This document shows positions 18,655 through 26,934 of a stretch of DNA of 51,896 nt, piece after piece; the stretch's first letter is position 1, and the number at the start of each line of letters is the position of its first letter. Where the stretch lies: the NCBI GenBank assembly GCA_000263395.1, contig AJXE01000027.1, positions 1-51,896 on the forward strand, read 5' to 3'. The notes beneath the pieces are model-generated. The model was not told the origin of the DNA and made no database searches. It was given only the letters and a program-made list of their open reading frames with translations. The position numbers and the translations under genes were made by a program. The stretch comes from Stutzerimonas stutzeri TS44. GTDB taxonomy: Bacteria > Pseudomonadota > Gammaproteobacteria > Pseudomonadales > Pseudomonadaceae.

Positions 18655-19884
18655 TCATGCGCTGTACTGCCTGCGGTAGATGTTCTGCACCGCATAACCG
18701 TAAATGAGGGTCAGCACCGCCATGCCCAGAGTGGACACCCAAGGTGCTGCTTGTATCCCGTGGCCGGGAATGAAAATCCAGTAACAGGCGACCGTAATCA
18801 CCCCGGAGAAGATGATTCCGAAGGTGCGCAGGAAGCCCGTGCCCATCGCCATCAGCTGCACGCCGAGGCCGGCGGCGAAGAATCGGGCGAAGGTGAAGCA
18901 GGCGAAGGCCAGCCACAGCGTGTTGAGTTCGGCGTAGCTGGCACCGAGGAAGTAATCGGTGAACAGCGGGCCGATGAAATAGAAGGCGAGGGCGAATATC
19001 AGGCCCATCGCCAAGTATTCGCCGAGGATGCGCACGCCGTAGCGCAGCAGCTCGCGGCTCTGGTTATGCAGCTGGTAGGCGAAGCGCGGGATGTGCACGC
19101 TGGCCAGCAGCACGCTGAACGGCACCGCACCCTGCAGCAGGCGCGAGCCGGCGAAGTAGATGCCCGCGGCCTCGCGTCCGGCCAGGTGGTTGACCAGGAT
19201 GACGTCCAGCTGGGCGAAGATGTTGGTCGCGCCGCTGTCCACCGCGAAGCTGGTCGAACTCTTGAAGCGCTCGGCCAGCACTCCCCAGGAATTGCGCAGG
19301 ATGCCGGCCAGATGGACGATCTTCGCCAACGCGCGCAACGCGCCGGCCGCATAGATCAGGCGCGAGACGAGGAACGCCAGGCCGATGGCGACCACATCGT
19401 TACGCAGCACGATGGCCAGCCCGATCAGCACGAAGTGGATCAGCGCGGTGGCGACCACGATGCGCGTCTCGCGCTGGAACTGGCCGATACTGCGAAACAC
19501 CGTCAGCGCCAGATCGCCATAGGACGAGGCCAGCGTACCGAGCAGGAACAGCACCGAGGCGACGCGCTCGGCCATGCTCAGGTCCAGCACGAACAGGATC
19601 AGCGGCAGCAGGATCGCGCACGCCGGCAGCACCAGCAGCGTCTTCGCCGCCAGGCTGGCCGACATGATCTCCCCGGCACGCTCGCGCTCGGCGCCGATAT
19701 CGCGCAGCGCGCGCATGCCGAAACCGTAGTCGGTCACCAGCGCGACGATGGTCGACCAGGTGATGACGATCGAGATGAAACCGAAGTCGGTGGGGCCGAG
19801 CGTCCGTGCCAGGATCAACAGCGTGCCCAGCTGCACGGCGGTGCGGGCCGCCGTGGTGACTCCCATCAGGGCGTGGTCGCGCAT
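18655..19884 (-). CDS. Wzx-like oligosaccharide flippase (MATE/MOP superfamily)
   Basis: The 409-residue product has about twelve hydrophobic segments and the flippase-type opening AARTAVQLGTLLILARTLGP with DFGFISIV and the TDYGF motif. Wzx proteins move undecaprenyl-diphosphate-linked repeat units across the inner membrane for Wzy. The ATG lies two bases after the stop of the pyruvyl transferase gene, so the two are coupled; 61 bases separate it from the FrhB-like gene downstream. Confidence 0.9.
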   Translation of the reverse strand: MRDHALMGVTTAARTAVQLGTLLILARTLGPTDFGFISIVITWSTIVALVTDYGFGMRALRDIGAERERAGEIMSASLAAKTLLVLPACAILLPLILFVLDLSMAERVASVLFLLGTLASSYGDLALTVFRSIGQFQRETRIVVATALIHFVLIGLAIVLRNDVVAIGLAFLVSRLIYAAGALRALAKIVHLAGILRNSWGVLAERFKSSTSFAVDSGATNIFAQLDVILVNHLAGREAAGIYFAGSRLLQGAVPFSVLLASVHIPRFAYQLHNQSRELLRYGVRILGEYLAMGLIFALAFYFIGPLFTDYFLGASYAELNTLWLAFACFTFARFFAAGLGVQLMAMGTGFLRTFGIIFSGVITVACYWIFIPGHGIQAAPWVSTLGMAVLTLIYGYAVQNIYRRQYSA

Positions 19885-19886
19885 GG

Positions 19887-21074
19887 TTATCTCTGGTACG
19901 CGGGCTGGCCCTGGTTCAGCGAAACCAGGAGCTGCTCCAGCCCGAGGCTGTAGGCATCGAGCTTGCGGCGGATGATCGCGCCGCTGGCGGCGACTTCCGC
20001 CCTCAGCTGCTCGCGCTGGTCCAGATGCTGCAGCACGGCTTCCAGCGCGCTGGCGGTCGTCTCGGTCTTGAGGTCCACCACGCGGTGGTAATCGAGCGAC
20101 TGGTAGAGCCCGGAGAACTTGCGGCTGTAGGCCAGCGGCACCACCGGCACGCCGGCGGAGAAGGCGGCGATGGTCGCGTGCATGCGCGCGCCGACGAAGA
20201 AATCCAGCCCGCTGATGTACGACTTCGCCTCGATCGGCCCCTTGAAGCGCGGCGCCAGTTTCAGCTCCGGATAACGCTGCTGCAGTTGCAGCGATATCGT
20301 GTAGTCGTCCTCGGCGGGGAAGCCGATGGGAATCACATGCGGCACCAGATGCACCTCATGACCGCGTGCCAGCAGCGCGCGAATCAGCTCGTCGGTGAGC
20401 TGCTTGTAGTCGGCGCGCAGGCCGAACTGGTTGGCGCTGCCTTCGTAGCCGCCGTGATGCAGCAGCGCCGAGACGCTGATGCCGATGGCCAGCCGGTCCG
20501 GCTGACGCTCGCGCACCTGACGCTCGAAGGGCAGGTGGAAGGCGACGTCGATCACCTCGTCACGGTTGACGATGCCGAGCTGCTTGAGCACATCGAACGA
20601 CTGGTGATCGCGGGCGAACACCAGCGTGCTCTTCTTCATCACCCAGGCCGAGGCCTTGGTGCCCCAGCCCGATTTGAACGGGCCGATGGTCTGCGGCGAG
20701 AGGATCAGCGGCACCCGCGCGCCCAGCGCCATGCCCTTGCTCACCAGCAGTTTGATCAGCCGCTTGGCACCGTAGATATCGGAAAAGCTGTCGCCCTCGC
20801 CGATATCGAAGATCGCATCGCACGAGGCGATCGCGCGGTACAAGCCGTGCGGGTTCTTCAGCAGGTTCTGCTCGTTGAACTCGATGAATTCGTACTTGAA
20901 ACGCTCGGTCGACGGCGGGTAATCGCACGGACCCGACGAGCCGATGATGAGGAACTCAGGGGTTATGCCGCATTTACGCGCGGCCTCGTCGATCAGCAGC
21001 ATGTTGGAAATGCTCAGCGCGCCGACGCCGAGGTTGCCGGAAGAGAACGAGTGCCATAGCAGTCCGAATTTCAT
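19887..21074 (-). CDS. Polysaccharide pyruvyl transferase family protein (WcaK/CsaB type)
   Basis: These enzymes transfer pyruvate from phosphoenolpyruvate to sugar hydroxyls, forming acidic ketals. The 395-residue product starts MKFGLLWHSFSSGNLGVGAL (glycine-rich N-terminal loop). It contains IFDIGEGDSFSD, LILSPQTIGPFKS and the C-terminal donor-site motif GARMHATIAAFSAGVPVVPL. GT-B-like fold, no signal peptide. It predicts an acidic, pyruvylated exopolysaccharide. The ATG at 21074 follows TCTGGAGTGATCAAC. Some family members act in other processes, but the cluster context supports the polysaccharide role. Confidence 0.88.
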   Translation of the reverse strand: MKFGLLWHSFSSGNLGVGALSISNMLLIDEAARKCGITPEFLIIGSSGPCDYPPSTERFKYEFIEFNEQNLLKNPHGLYRAIASCDAIFDIGEGDSFSDIYGAKRLIKLLVSKGMALGARVPLILSPQTIGPFKSGWGTKASAWVMKKSTLVFARDHQSFDVLKQLGIVNRDEVIDVAFHLPFERQVRERQPDRLAIGISVSALLHHGGYEGSANQFGLRADYKQLTDELIRALLARGHEVHLVPHVIPIGFPAEDDYTISLQLQQRYPELKLAPRFKGPIEAKSYISGLDFFVGARMHATIAAFSAGVPVVPLAYSRKFSGLYQSLDYHRVVDLKTETTASALEAVLQHLDQREQLRAEVAASGAIIRRKLDAYSLGLEQLLVSLNQGQPAYQR

Positions 21075-21094
21075 GTTGATCACTCCAGAAAAGG

Positions 21095-22168
21095 TCAGGG
21101 CCGGTGAGCGGGCGCGGGGCCGATGGCCGTGCAAGCGTTGCCGAGGTGTTTGCGCATGAGCGCCATTTGCGGGCGGTCCTGGCCATCGCGTGGCTCGACC
21201 GCCAGCTTGTAGCGGCCCCAGCCCGGGCCGCCGGCCCAGTAGGCGCTGGGTATGCAGTGTTGGTTGAGGTAGGCGAGCAGGTTGTCCATCGCCACCGCCG
21301 CCTCGGGGTTGTCGTCGGGAATCCCGTATTCGCCGAGAAAGCCTTTCTGGCCGTGCTGCTGCAGCCATTCGACGAACGGCCGGGCGCGCTCCACGCCGAG
21401 CATCGGGTCGATGTTGCCGCTCTTGCCCGGCAGGTACTTGCCCGAATAGTCCTGGTCGAAATACAGGTGCGCCTCGTAGACGATGCGTCCGGCCGGGTCG
21501 TCGATCAGCAGGTTGGCGTTCACCAGCGGCCAGTGGTAGGCGCTGGCCCAGCGTTCGCCCTCGATGAAGATCAGCGTCTGCCTGTCCACCTCGCGGATGG
21601 CATCGACCGCCGCCTGCGCCGCGCCGGGCCAGAGGCCGGCGGTGCCGTGCGGCTCGTTCATGATGTCGTAGCCGTACAGCGCCGGATGGCCCTTGAAGCG
21701 CTCGGCGAGCTTGCGCCAGACATCGGCATATGCGGCGTAGGGCACCGCCGCCGAACCGATCAGCTCGCCCTGGTAGCGGCCGTAGTTGTGCATGTCGAGG
21801 ATGACCTTCTGGTCATGCTGCATGGCCAGGTCGAGGGTCTTCTTCAGCAGGCGCACCTGGTCGAAGTTCAGCCCTTCGCCCTGGCGGTGCTGCACGCGCT
21901 CCCAGAGGAACGGGAAGCGGATCAGGCGGATGCCCTGCTGGCGGTAGTAGGCAAAGTGCTTTTTCTCGGGATAGAAGTAGTGCGTGCCGTTCTTGCCCGG
22001 CACCACATGCGGCGCGAAGCCGGCGCCGGACAGGTTCACGCCGATCAGGTCGATACCGCGTTGCGCGTCCTCGGCCGCCTGCGCGGGCAGGGCTACGAGC
22101 AGCAGCGCGGCGAGGGCTGCGGCCAGTCGTGTCGCCTGTGTCGGTCGCGGGCGGGAGTGGGGCGTCAT
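21095..22168 (-). CDS. Secreted glycoside hydrolase family 5 (cellulase-like) enzyme
   Basis: The 357-residue product has a signal peptide (hydrophobic run LAAALAALLLVALPAQA, cleaved near residue 31). A GH5 barrel follows: IRLIRFPFLWERVQ, ILDMHNYG, YDIMNEPHG with acid/base E172, EAHLYFD and FLGEYGIP with nucleophile E280. Both catalytic glutamates are present. GH5 enzymes hydrolyse beta-linked glucans, mannans and related polymers. Inside this export cluster a periplasmic or outer-surface role is likely: trimming, length control or clearing of polymer that stalls in the periplasm. The polymer is expected to contain a beta-1,4-type linkage, but that is inferred. Confidence 0.9.
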   Translation of the reverse strand: MTPHSRPRPTQATRLAAALAALLLVALPAQAAEDAQRGIDLIGVNLSGAGFAPHVVPGKNGTHYFYPEKKHFAYYRQQGIRLIRFPFLWERVQHRQGEGLNFDQVRLLKKTLDLAMQHDQKVILDMHNYGRYQGELIGSAAVPYAAYADVWRKLAERFKGHPALYGYDIMNEPHGTAGLWPGAAQAAVDAIREVDRQTLIFIEGERWASAYHWPLVNANLLIDDPAGRIVYEAHLYFDQDYSGKYLPGKSGNIDPMLGVERARPFVEWLQQHGQKGFLGEYGIPDDNPEAAVAMDNLLAYLNQHCIPSAYWAGGPGWGRYKLAVEPRDGQDRPQMALMRKHLGNACTAIGPAPAHRP

Positions 22169-22262
22169 CGCGTTACACCTGTCGATCGGCAAAAGAAGGT
22201 CCGCCGAGGCGCGCGGCCTCGCAGCGGGGGATAGGAAAAAGGGCGCCGCCGTGCGGCTCGAA

Positions 22263-22294
22263 CAGGCACCACAGCCAGCGGGCTGCGGTGCCTG
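22263..22294 (-). terminator. Long hairpin between wzc-like and GH5 genes
   Basis: A 14-bp stem with one mismatch (CAGGCACCACAGCC / GGCTGCGGTGCCTG) and 4-base loop begins 5 bases past the wzc-like stop on the minus strand. It lacks a T-run, so partial termination or 3'-end protection is more likely than a full stop. Confidence 0.5.
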
Positions 22295-22299
22295 CGGTG

Positions 22300-24513
22300 T
22301 CATTTGCTGCTGGCGTATTCGTACTGGTAGTACCCGTACTCGCCGTAGGTGGAGGCCTTGCGGACCACGGCGTTGAAGATCACGCCCTTGACCAGCAGGC
22401 CGTTCTGCTCGAGGCGGCGCTTGGCAGCCTCGATTTCCTTGATGCCGTTCATGCCGTAGCGGGTGACCATCAGCGTGGTGCCGGCCTGGCTGCCGACCAG
22501 CGCAGCGTCGGTGACGGCGAGGATCGGCGGCGTGTCGAAGATCACCAGGTCGTACATGGTGCTGATTTCCTTGACGAACCGCGCGAAGTTCTCGTGCATC
22601 AGCAGCTCCGACGGGTTCGGCGGCAGCTGGCCGTGGCTGATCACGTGCAGGTTGTTCAGCTGGGTCTTCTGGATTGCATCGAACAGGGTGACGCGGCCGG
22701 AGAGGATGTCCGACAGCCCCCGCTCGCCATCGGCGCGCATGACTTTGTGCAGGTAGCCCTTGCGCATGTCGGCGTCGACCAGCAGCACGCGCTTGCCAGA
22801 CTGGGCGATGACCGCGGCCAGGTTGGTGGTGACGAACGACTTGCCGACCGTCGGGCTCGGGCCGGTGATCATCAGCACGTTGTTCTTCGCCTCGATCATC
22901 GCGAAGTGCAGGCTGGTGCGCAGGCTGCGCATGGCCTCGGTGGCGAGATCGGCCGGGTCGTTGACGGTCAGCAGGTAGGACGCCGTGCTCTTGTCGCGCT
23001 TGAAGTTGGCCAGGCGCTTTTCCAGCGCGGCCTGCTTCTCGCTGAACGGAATCGCGGCGTACACCGGGGTGCCGGCGCGCTCGATGTCCTCCGGGTTCTC
23101 CACGCCGCGCTTGAGCGCCTCGCGCACGTAGACGAAGGCCACGGCGAGCAGTCCGCCGAGCAGGGTGGCGACGATCACCAGCAGCGGCTTGTTCGGCTTG
23201 ACCGGGTTTTCCAGGTCGGCGGCGGCGTGGTCGATGATGCGCACGTTGCCCACGGTGCCGGCGCGGATGATGTCCAGCTCCTGGGTCTTGTTGAGCAGCA
23301 TCGAGTAGGTTTCCGAGGACACCTCGACGTCGCGGTTCAGGCGCAGCAGCTCCTGCTGGGTCGAGGGCAGGGTGCCGATCTGCTTCTCCAGCTCGGCCTT
23401 CTGCGTCTGCAGCTGGTTGATCTGGTTGATCAGCGCCTGGAAGTTCGGGTGCTGGCGGGTGAAGCGGCGCTCCATCTCGGTGCGCTTGAGGTTCTGCTCG
23501 GAGATCTGCGCTTCCAGATCGACGATGCGGTCCAGTACCGACTGGGTCTCGGCGGTGATGTCCACCGTGCGCGTACCGGTCTGGTACTTGTTCAGCGCGG
23601 TCTGGGCGGCTTCCAGCTGCTTGCGCACGGCCGGCACCTGCTCGTTGAGGAACTCCAGGCTCTGGGTGGCTTCGGCCGCGTTGCGCGCGACGTTCTGCTG
23701 GACATAGCGCTGCGCGACTTCTTCAAGCACGCGGACCGCTTCTTCCGGGTCGGTGTCCTCCAGCGTCACGTTGACGATGCCGGACTGCTTGCCGTGTTCG
23801 GCGGCCGACAGGCGCTGCTGGTAGCTTTCGGTGGTGTTGTAGGTGCGGTTCTTGATCACCGTGAAGGTGGTGCCGGGACGGGCGATCAGCTTCTCGACGT
23901 TGACGCGCAATTCCTCGGTTTCCACCGGCTCGCCGACCACGCCCTGGACCAGGACTTCGCCGTCCGGGTCGCGCAGGATGAAGCCGTTGTTTTCCGCCGC
24001 CTCGAGCACCAGCTCCTCGCCGTGCAGTTGGTCCGGCACGTCCAGTTGAGTGATCTGCAGCTGCTCGCCGCCCCAGGCGTAGGACTCGAAACCGGCCGGA
24101 TACCAGCCCAGTTCGCCTTCTTCCTTGGGCTCGAAGCGACGCGCCATGAAGCCGCCGATGAGCGGGAAGTGGTGCGGCTCGATGATGATGTCCAGGTTCA
24201 GGCCTTCTACCGCGCCACCGACCACCGAGCGCGATTTCAGCAGGGCGATCTCGGTCTGCGCCGGCGAAACCGGTGGGTTGGTGTTGACCACGTCGGTCAG
24301 GCTGGGCAAGCCGTTCTTTGGTTCGATCTGGATCATGGCGCTGGCGAGATACACTGGGGTCGACAGCAGCGCGTAGGCAATGCCCAGCGCGGCGAAGAAG
24401 CCGGTGATGCTCATGATGAGCGCGCGGTTGTTGAGGAACGTGTCAAAGAGGTGGGCCAGGTCGATGTCCTTGTCCTCTTTGGTTTCATAGATCGGGCGGG
24501 GCATGGTTGTCAT
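22300..24513 (-). CDS. wzc: Wzc-like polysaccharide co-polymerase / tyrosine autokinase
   Basis: The 737-residue product has an N-terminal Wzz domain with membrane segments near residues 35-55 and 440-460 and a coiled-coil-rich periplasmic part between. The cytoplasmic BY-kinase follows: Walker A GPSPTVGKS (551-559), Walker A' VLLVDADMR (D580, D582) and Walker B LVIFDTPP (D660). The C-terminus carries six tyrosines (Y723, 726, 728, 729, 731, 733), the autophosphorylation cluster. Cycling phosphorylation by this kinase and removal by the neighbouring phosphatase controls polymer length and export through Wza. ATG at 24513 follows AAGGAA. It lies 15 bases after the phosphatase gene. Confidence 0.95.
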   Translation of the reverse strand: MTTMPRPIYETKEDKDIDLAHLFDTFLNNRALIMSITGFFAALGIAYALLSTPVYLASAMIQIEPKNGLPSLTDVVNTNPPVSPAQTEIALLKSRSVVGGAVEGLNLDIIIEPHHFPLIGGFMARRFEPKEEGELGWYPAGFESYAWGGEQLQITQLDVPDQLHGEELVLEAAENNGFILRDPDGEVLVQGVVGEPVETEELRVNVEKLIARPGTTFTVIKNRTYNTTESYQQRLSAAEHGKQSGIVNVTLEDTDPEEAVRVLEEVAQRYVQQNVARNAAEATQSLEFLNEQVPAVRKQLEAAQTALNKYQTGTRTVDITAETQSVLDRIVDLEAQISEQNLKRTEMERRFTRQHPNFQALINQINQLQTQKAELEKQIGTLPSTQQELLRLNRDVEVSSETYSMLLNKTQELDIIRAGTVGNVRIIDHAAADLENPVKPNKPLLVIVATLLGGLLAVAFVYVREALKRGVENPEDIERAGTPVYAAIPFSEKQAALEKRLANFKRDKSTASYLLTVNDPADLATEAMRSLRTSLHFAMIEAKNNVLMITGPSPTVGKSFVTTNLAAVIAQSGKRVLLVDADMRKGYLHKVMRADGERGLSDILSGRVTLFDAIQKTQLNNLHVISHGQLPPNPSELLMHENFARFVKEISTMYDLVIFDTPPILAVTDAALVGSQAGTTLMVTRYGMNGIKEIEAAKRRLEQNGLLVKGVIFNAVVRKASTYGEYGYYQYEYASSK

Positions 24514-24528
24514 CGAAGTTCCTTCTTC

Positions 24529-24966
24529 TTATTTCAGGTAAGGAAGCCAGCTTTCGACGGCTTGCGTCAGAAGCGTGTGTACGTGTTCAAAGGCGGGCCG
24601 GGACTGGCGGTAGGGATCGGGGATCTCCCGCTCGTCCTGCCACTTGCCGATCAGGAATGTCTTGCCATGCACTTCCGGCGCGATCTGGCGGATGTGCTGG
24701 ATATGGCTGTGTTCCATCGCCAGGATGAGGTCGGCGTCGTGCAGCATGTGACTGTCGACCTGGCGGGCGCGGTGGGCCGTGAAGTCCAATCCGTGCTCCT
24801 GCAGTACGTCATGCGCGGTTTTGTCCATCGGGTTACCTACTAATGCACCGATACCTGCCGAACTGATCGTCAGGCCTTGTCCGCTGAGTCTGTGGGCCAG
24901 CAACGCCTGCGCTGTGGGGCTGCGGCAGATGTTTCCGACACAGACGATCAAGATGTTTTCAAACAT
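24529..24966 (-). CDS. wzb: Wzb-like low-molecular-weight protein-tyrosine phosphatase
   Basis: The 145-residue product has the LMW-PTP active site C9VGNICR15 and the general-acid motif DPYR with D117. It should dephosphorylate the tyrosine cluster of the Wzc-like kinase encoded next to it. Cytoplasmic, normal length. ATG at 24966. A 160-bp structured gap separates it from the first gene of the operon. Confidence 0.95.
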   Translation of the reverse strand: MFENILIVCVGNICRSPTAQALLAHRLSGQGLTISSAGIGALVGNPMDKTAHDVLQEHGLDFTAHRARQVDSHMLHDADLILAMEHSHIQHIRQIAPEVHGKTFLIGKWQDEREIPDPYRQSRPAFEHVHTLLTQAVESWLPYLK

Positions 24967-25065
24967 GTGCGTTCCGCCTTGCCGGCTGATTGCCGGCCAC
25001 GGCGGAGCCCGCCGGTGCTGAACGCCAAAGTGAGATAGTGGTGGGGTTCATTAGTTCCTTCCTGC

Positions 25066-25120
25066 CGCGCCCGCCGCGCCGTGGGCATCGCTGCCCATGA
25101 AACGCGGCCCGGCGGGCGCG
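25066..25120 (-). terminator. Compound GC-rich inverted repeat before the wzb-like gene
   Basis: An 11-bp perfect outer stem CGCGCCCGCCG (25066-25076) / CGGCGGGCGCG (25110-25120) encloses a hairpin GTGGGC-ATCGCT-GCCCAT (about 25080-25097). It starts 6 bases past the stop of the phosphoglycosyl transferase gene. No T-run follows, so it could attenuate transcription or stabilise the upstream mRNA end. Confidence 0.5.
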
Positions 25121-25126
25121 TGCGGA

Positions 25127-26560
25127 TCAGTAGACGTCTTTGTTGAAGAGCAGCGCCGGAACGGTGCGAAAGAGGATGTAAAGATCGAACCAGACCGACC
25201 AGCGTTCGATGTAGTCCAGGTCGTACTCGACGCGTTTTTCGATCTTTTCGAGGGTGTCGGTTTCACCGCGATAGCCGTTGATCTGCGCCCAGCCGGTGAT
25301 GCCCGGCTTGACCCGGTGGCGTGCCGAGTATTCGGCCACGGCATCTTCGAACAGCACGCCGGCGGCCTTGGTGGCGGTCGCGTGTGGACGCGGACCGACC
25401 ATCGACATGCTGCCGAGGAACACATTGATCAGCTGCGGCAGCTCATCGAGGCTGGTCTTGCGGATGAAGCGGCCGACGCGGGTGATGCGGTCGTCGTGGC
25501 GCGTGGTCTGGCGGTCGGCGTTGGCGTCGCTCTTCTCGTGGTACATCGAGCGGAACTTGAACACCTCGATCAGCCGGTTGTTGTAGCCGTAGCGCTTCTG
25601 CTTGAAGAACACCGGCCCGCGCGAGTCGATCTTGATCGCCAGCGCGATCAGCAGCATCACCGGCGCGGCGGCCAGCAGGGCGATGCTGGACAGCACGAGG
25701 TCTTCCAGGCGCTTGAACAGCGGTGACCAGCCACGCAGCGGCAGGTCCGAGGCGATCAGCGTGGGCAGACCGGCGACTTCGGTGATGCGCTTGTTGGCGT
25801 GGCGGAAGGCGACCATGTCCGGCACCAGCAGCACGTTGACCGGCAGCTTGCGCAGCTCGTTGATCACCTGGCCGATGCGGCTGTCGGCGAACCAGGGCAA
25901 GGCGACCAGCACCTGGGTGACCTTTTCCTCGCGGATCATGAGCTCCAGGTCGCGGGTGTTGCCCAGCAGCGGCAGGTTGCCGAGCTGGTTCGGCAGGCGC
26001 TCCAGGCGGTCGTCGATGAAGCCGAGCACGCCGGTGCGGATGTCGCGGTTGTGCTGCAGGTATTCGGCCACGCGCTGGCCGTTCTCGGTGCCGCCGAGGA
26101 TCACCGCGTTCTGCAGGTACATGCCGCGCGCCATCAGACGGCGGAACAGCGCCAGCATGGCCAGGCGCTCGGCGCCGAACAGCACCGCGCTGGTGATGAA
26201 CCAGAACGCCAGATGCTCGGCGTTCAGATAGCTGAACAGGCCCATGCCCTGGTGCATGAAGATCAGCAGGCTGAACGCCGCGGCCCAGCCCAGCAGCATG
26301 ATGCGAAAGCGCAGCAGGGTGCTGAACACTTCCTCGCTGTAGATGCCGACCGACTGGAAGATGACGATGCTCAGCACCCCGAAGAACATCAGGAAGGCAC
26401 TGAACGCACCGCTACCGGCCGGCAGGTCCTGCAGGAACATCAGCAACAGCAAGCCCGGCAGAATGGCCGTCAGGCCGTGAATCAGGCGGACGCTGGCGAG
26501 AAAGTAATCGACGAAACTGGGGTGAGCGTACTCAAGTGTTCCTACGGACTGTAAACGCAT
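25127..26560 (-). CDS. Undecaprenyl-phosphate sugar phosphotransferase (polyprenyl phosphoglycosyl transferase)
   Basis: This enzyme starts repeat-unit synthesis by moving a sugar 1-phosphate, probably glucose or galactose, onto undecaprenyl phosphate. The 477-residue product has four to five N-terminal membrane segments, a central CoA-binding-like domain (VILGGTENGQRVAEYL) and a further membrane helix near 285. The catalytic bacterial sugar transferase domain follows, with PVFFKQKRYG, EVFKFRSM, KTSLDELPQL and SMVGPRP. It is a WcaJ/PssY-type polytopic protein. ATG at 26560 follows GGGAGCC. As first gene it sits next to the promoter-proximal 374-bp region. Confidence 0.93.
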   Translation of the reverse strand: MRLQSVGTLEYAHPSFVDYFLASVRLIHGLTAILPGLLLLMFLQDLPAGSGAFSAFLMFFGVLSIVIFQSVGIYSEEVFSTLLRFRIMLLGWAAAFSLLIFMHQGMGLFSYLNAEHLAFWFITSAVLFGAERLAMLALFRRLMARGMYLQNAVILGGTENGQRVAEYLQHNRDIRTGVLGFIDDRLERLPNQLGNLPLLGNTRDLELMIREEKVTQVLVALPWFADSRIGQVINELRKLPVNVLLVPDMVAFRHANKRITEVAGLPTLIASDLPLRGWSPLFKRLEDLVLSSIALLAAAPVMLLIALAIKIDSRGPVFFKQKRYGYNNRLIEVFKFRSMYHEKSDANADRQTTRHDDRITRVGRFIRKTSLDELPQLINVFLGSMSMVGPRPHATATKAAGVLFEDAVAEYSARHRVKPGITGWAQINGYRGETDTLEKIEKRVEYDLDYIERWSVWFDLYILFRTVPALLFNKDVY

Positions 26561-26934
26561 TACAAGGCTCCCTTCCTCAGCTACAACGGCTGGTCATTAC
26601 ACGATCGAGTCGCCGCGGCACGCTGCCTGATGGCAGGCGGCTATCGCAGCCTCATTTGGGACAATGGCTCCGACCGCCTTCGGAGAAATGAGTTCATTGG
26701 CTGGCCAGATGCCGTCAGGAATCCGTAAAAATCCACGTTATCGCCGTAACCTATTGATATTAAAGGTGCGCCACTATTCTGACGCATCGCTTGAGCGGTG
26801 CCGGCGTGACCCAGGTTGCCGACCGGTGGCCACACTTATCGAAGTTTTGGGTTAATCCCGAACGCGGCGCCGACTACAACTTTCCACCGGCGCTGCAGGT
26901 CTGATCTGTGTGCTCGACAAGAAGGAAGCCTTTC
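26561..26934. other. Intergenic region between the exopolysaccharide operon and the lipid kinase gene
   Basis: This 374-bp gap lies between divergent genes and should carry both promoters. The AT-richer part 26723-26780 is the likeliest place for the minus-strand promoter; no certain -35/-10 pair can be named. Bases 26651-26692 form a nested dyad (CTCATTT/AAATGAG outside, CTCCGA/TCGGAG inside) that would lie in the operon leader RNA. No gene is seen. Confidence 0.5.

Noticed and set aside
22129..24843. A 904-codon open frame on the plus strand opposite wzc and wzb
   Set aside because: This is an antisense by-product of high-GC codon use. The minus strand carries unmistakable Wzc and Wzb motifs, and the frame has no recognisable domain.
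12979..26560. An ops/JUMPstart element for RfaH in the exopolysaccharide operon
   Set aside because: No GGCGGTAG-type sequence was found on the operon strand in its leader regions; GCGGTAG-like matches fall inside genes or on the wrong strand.
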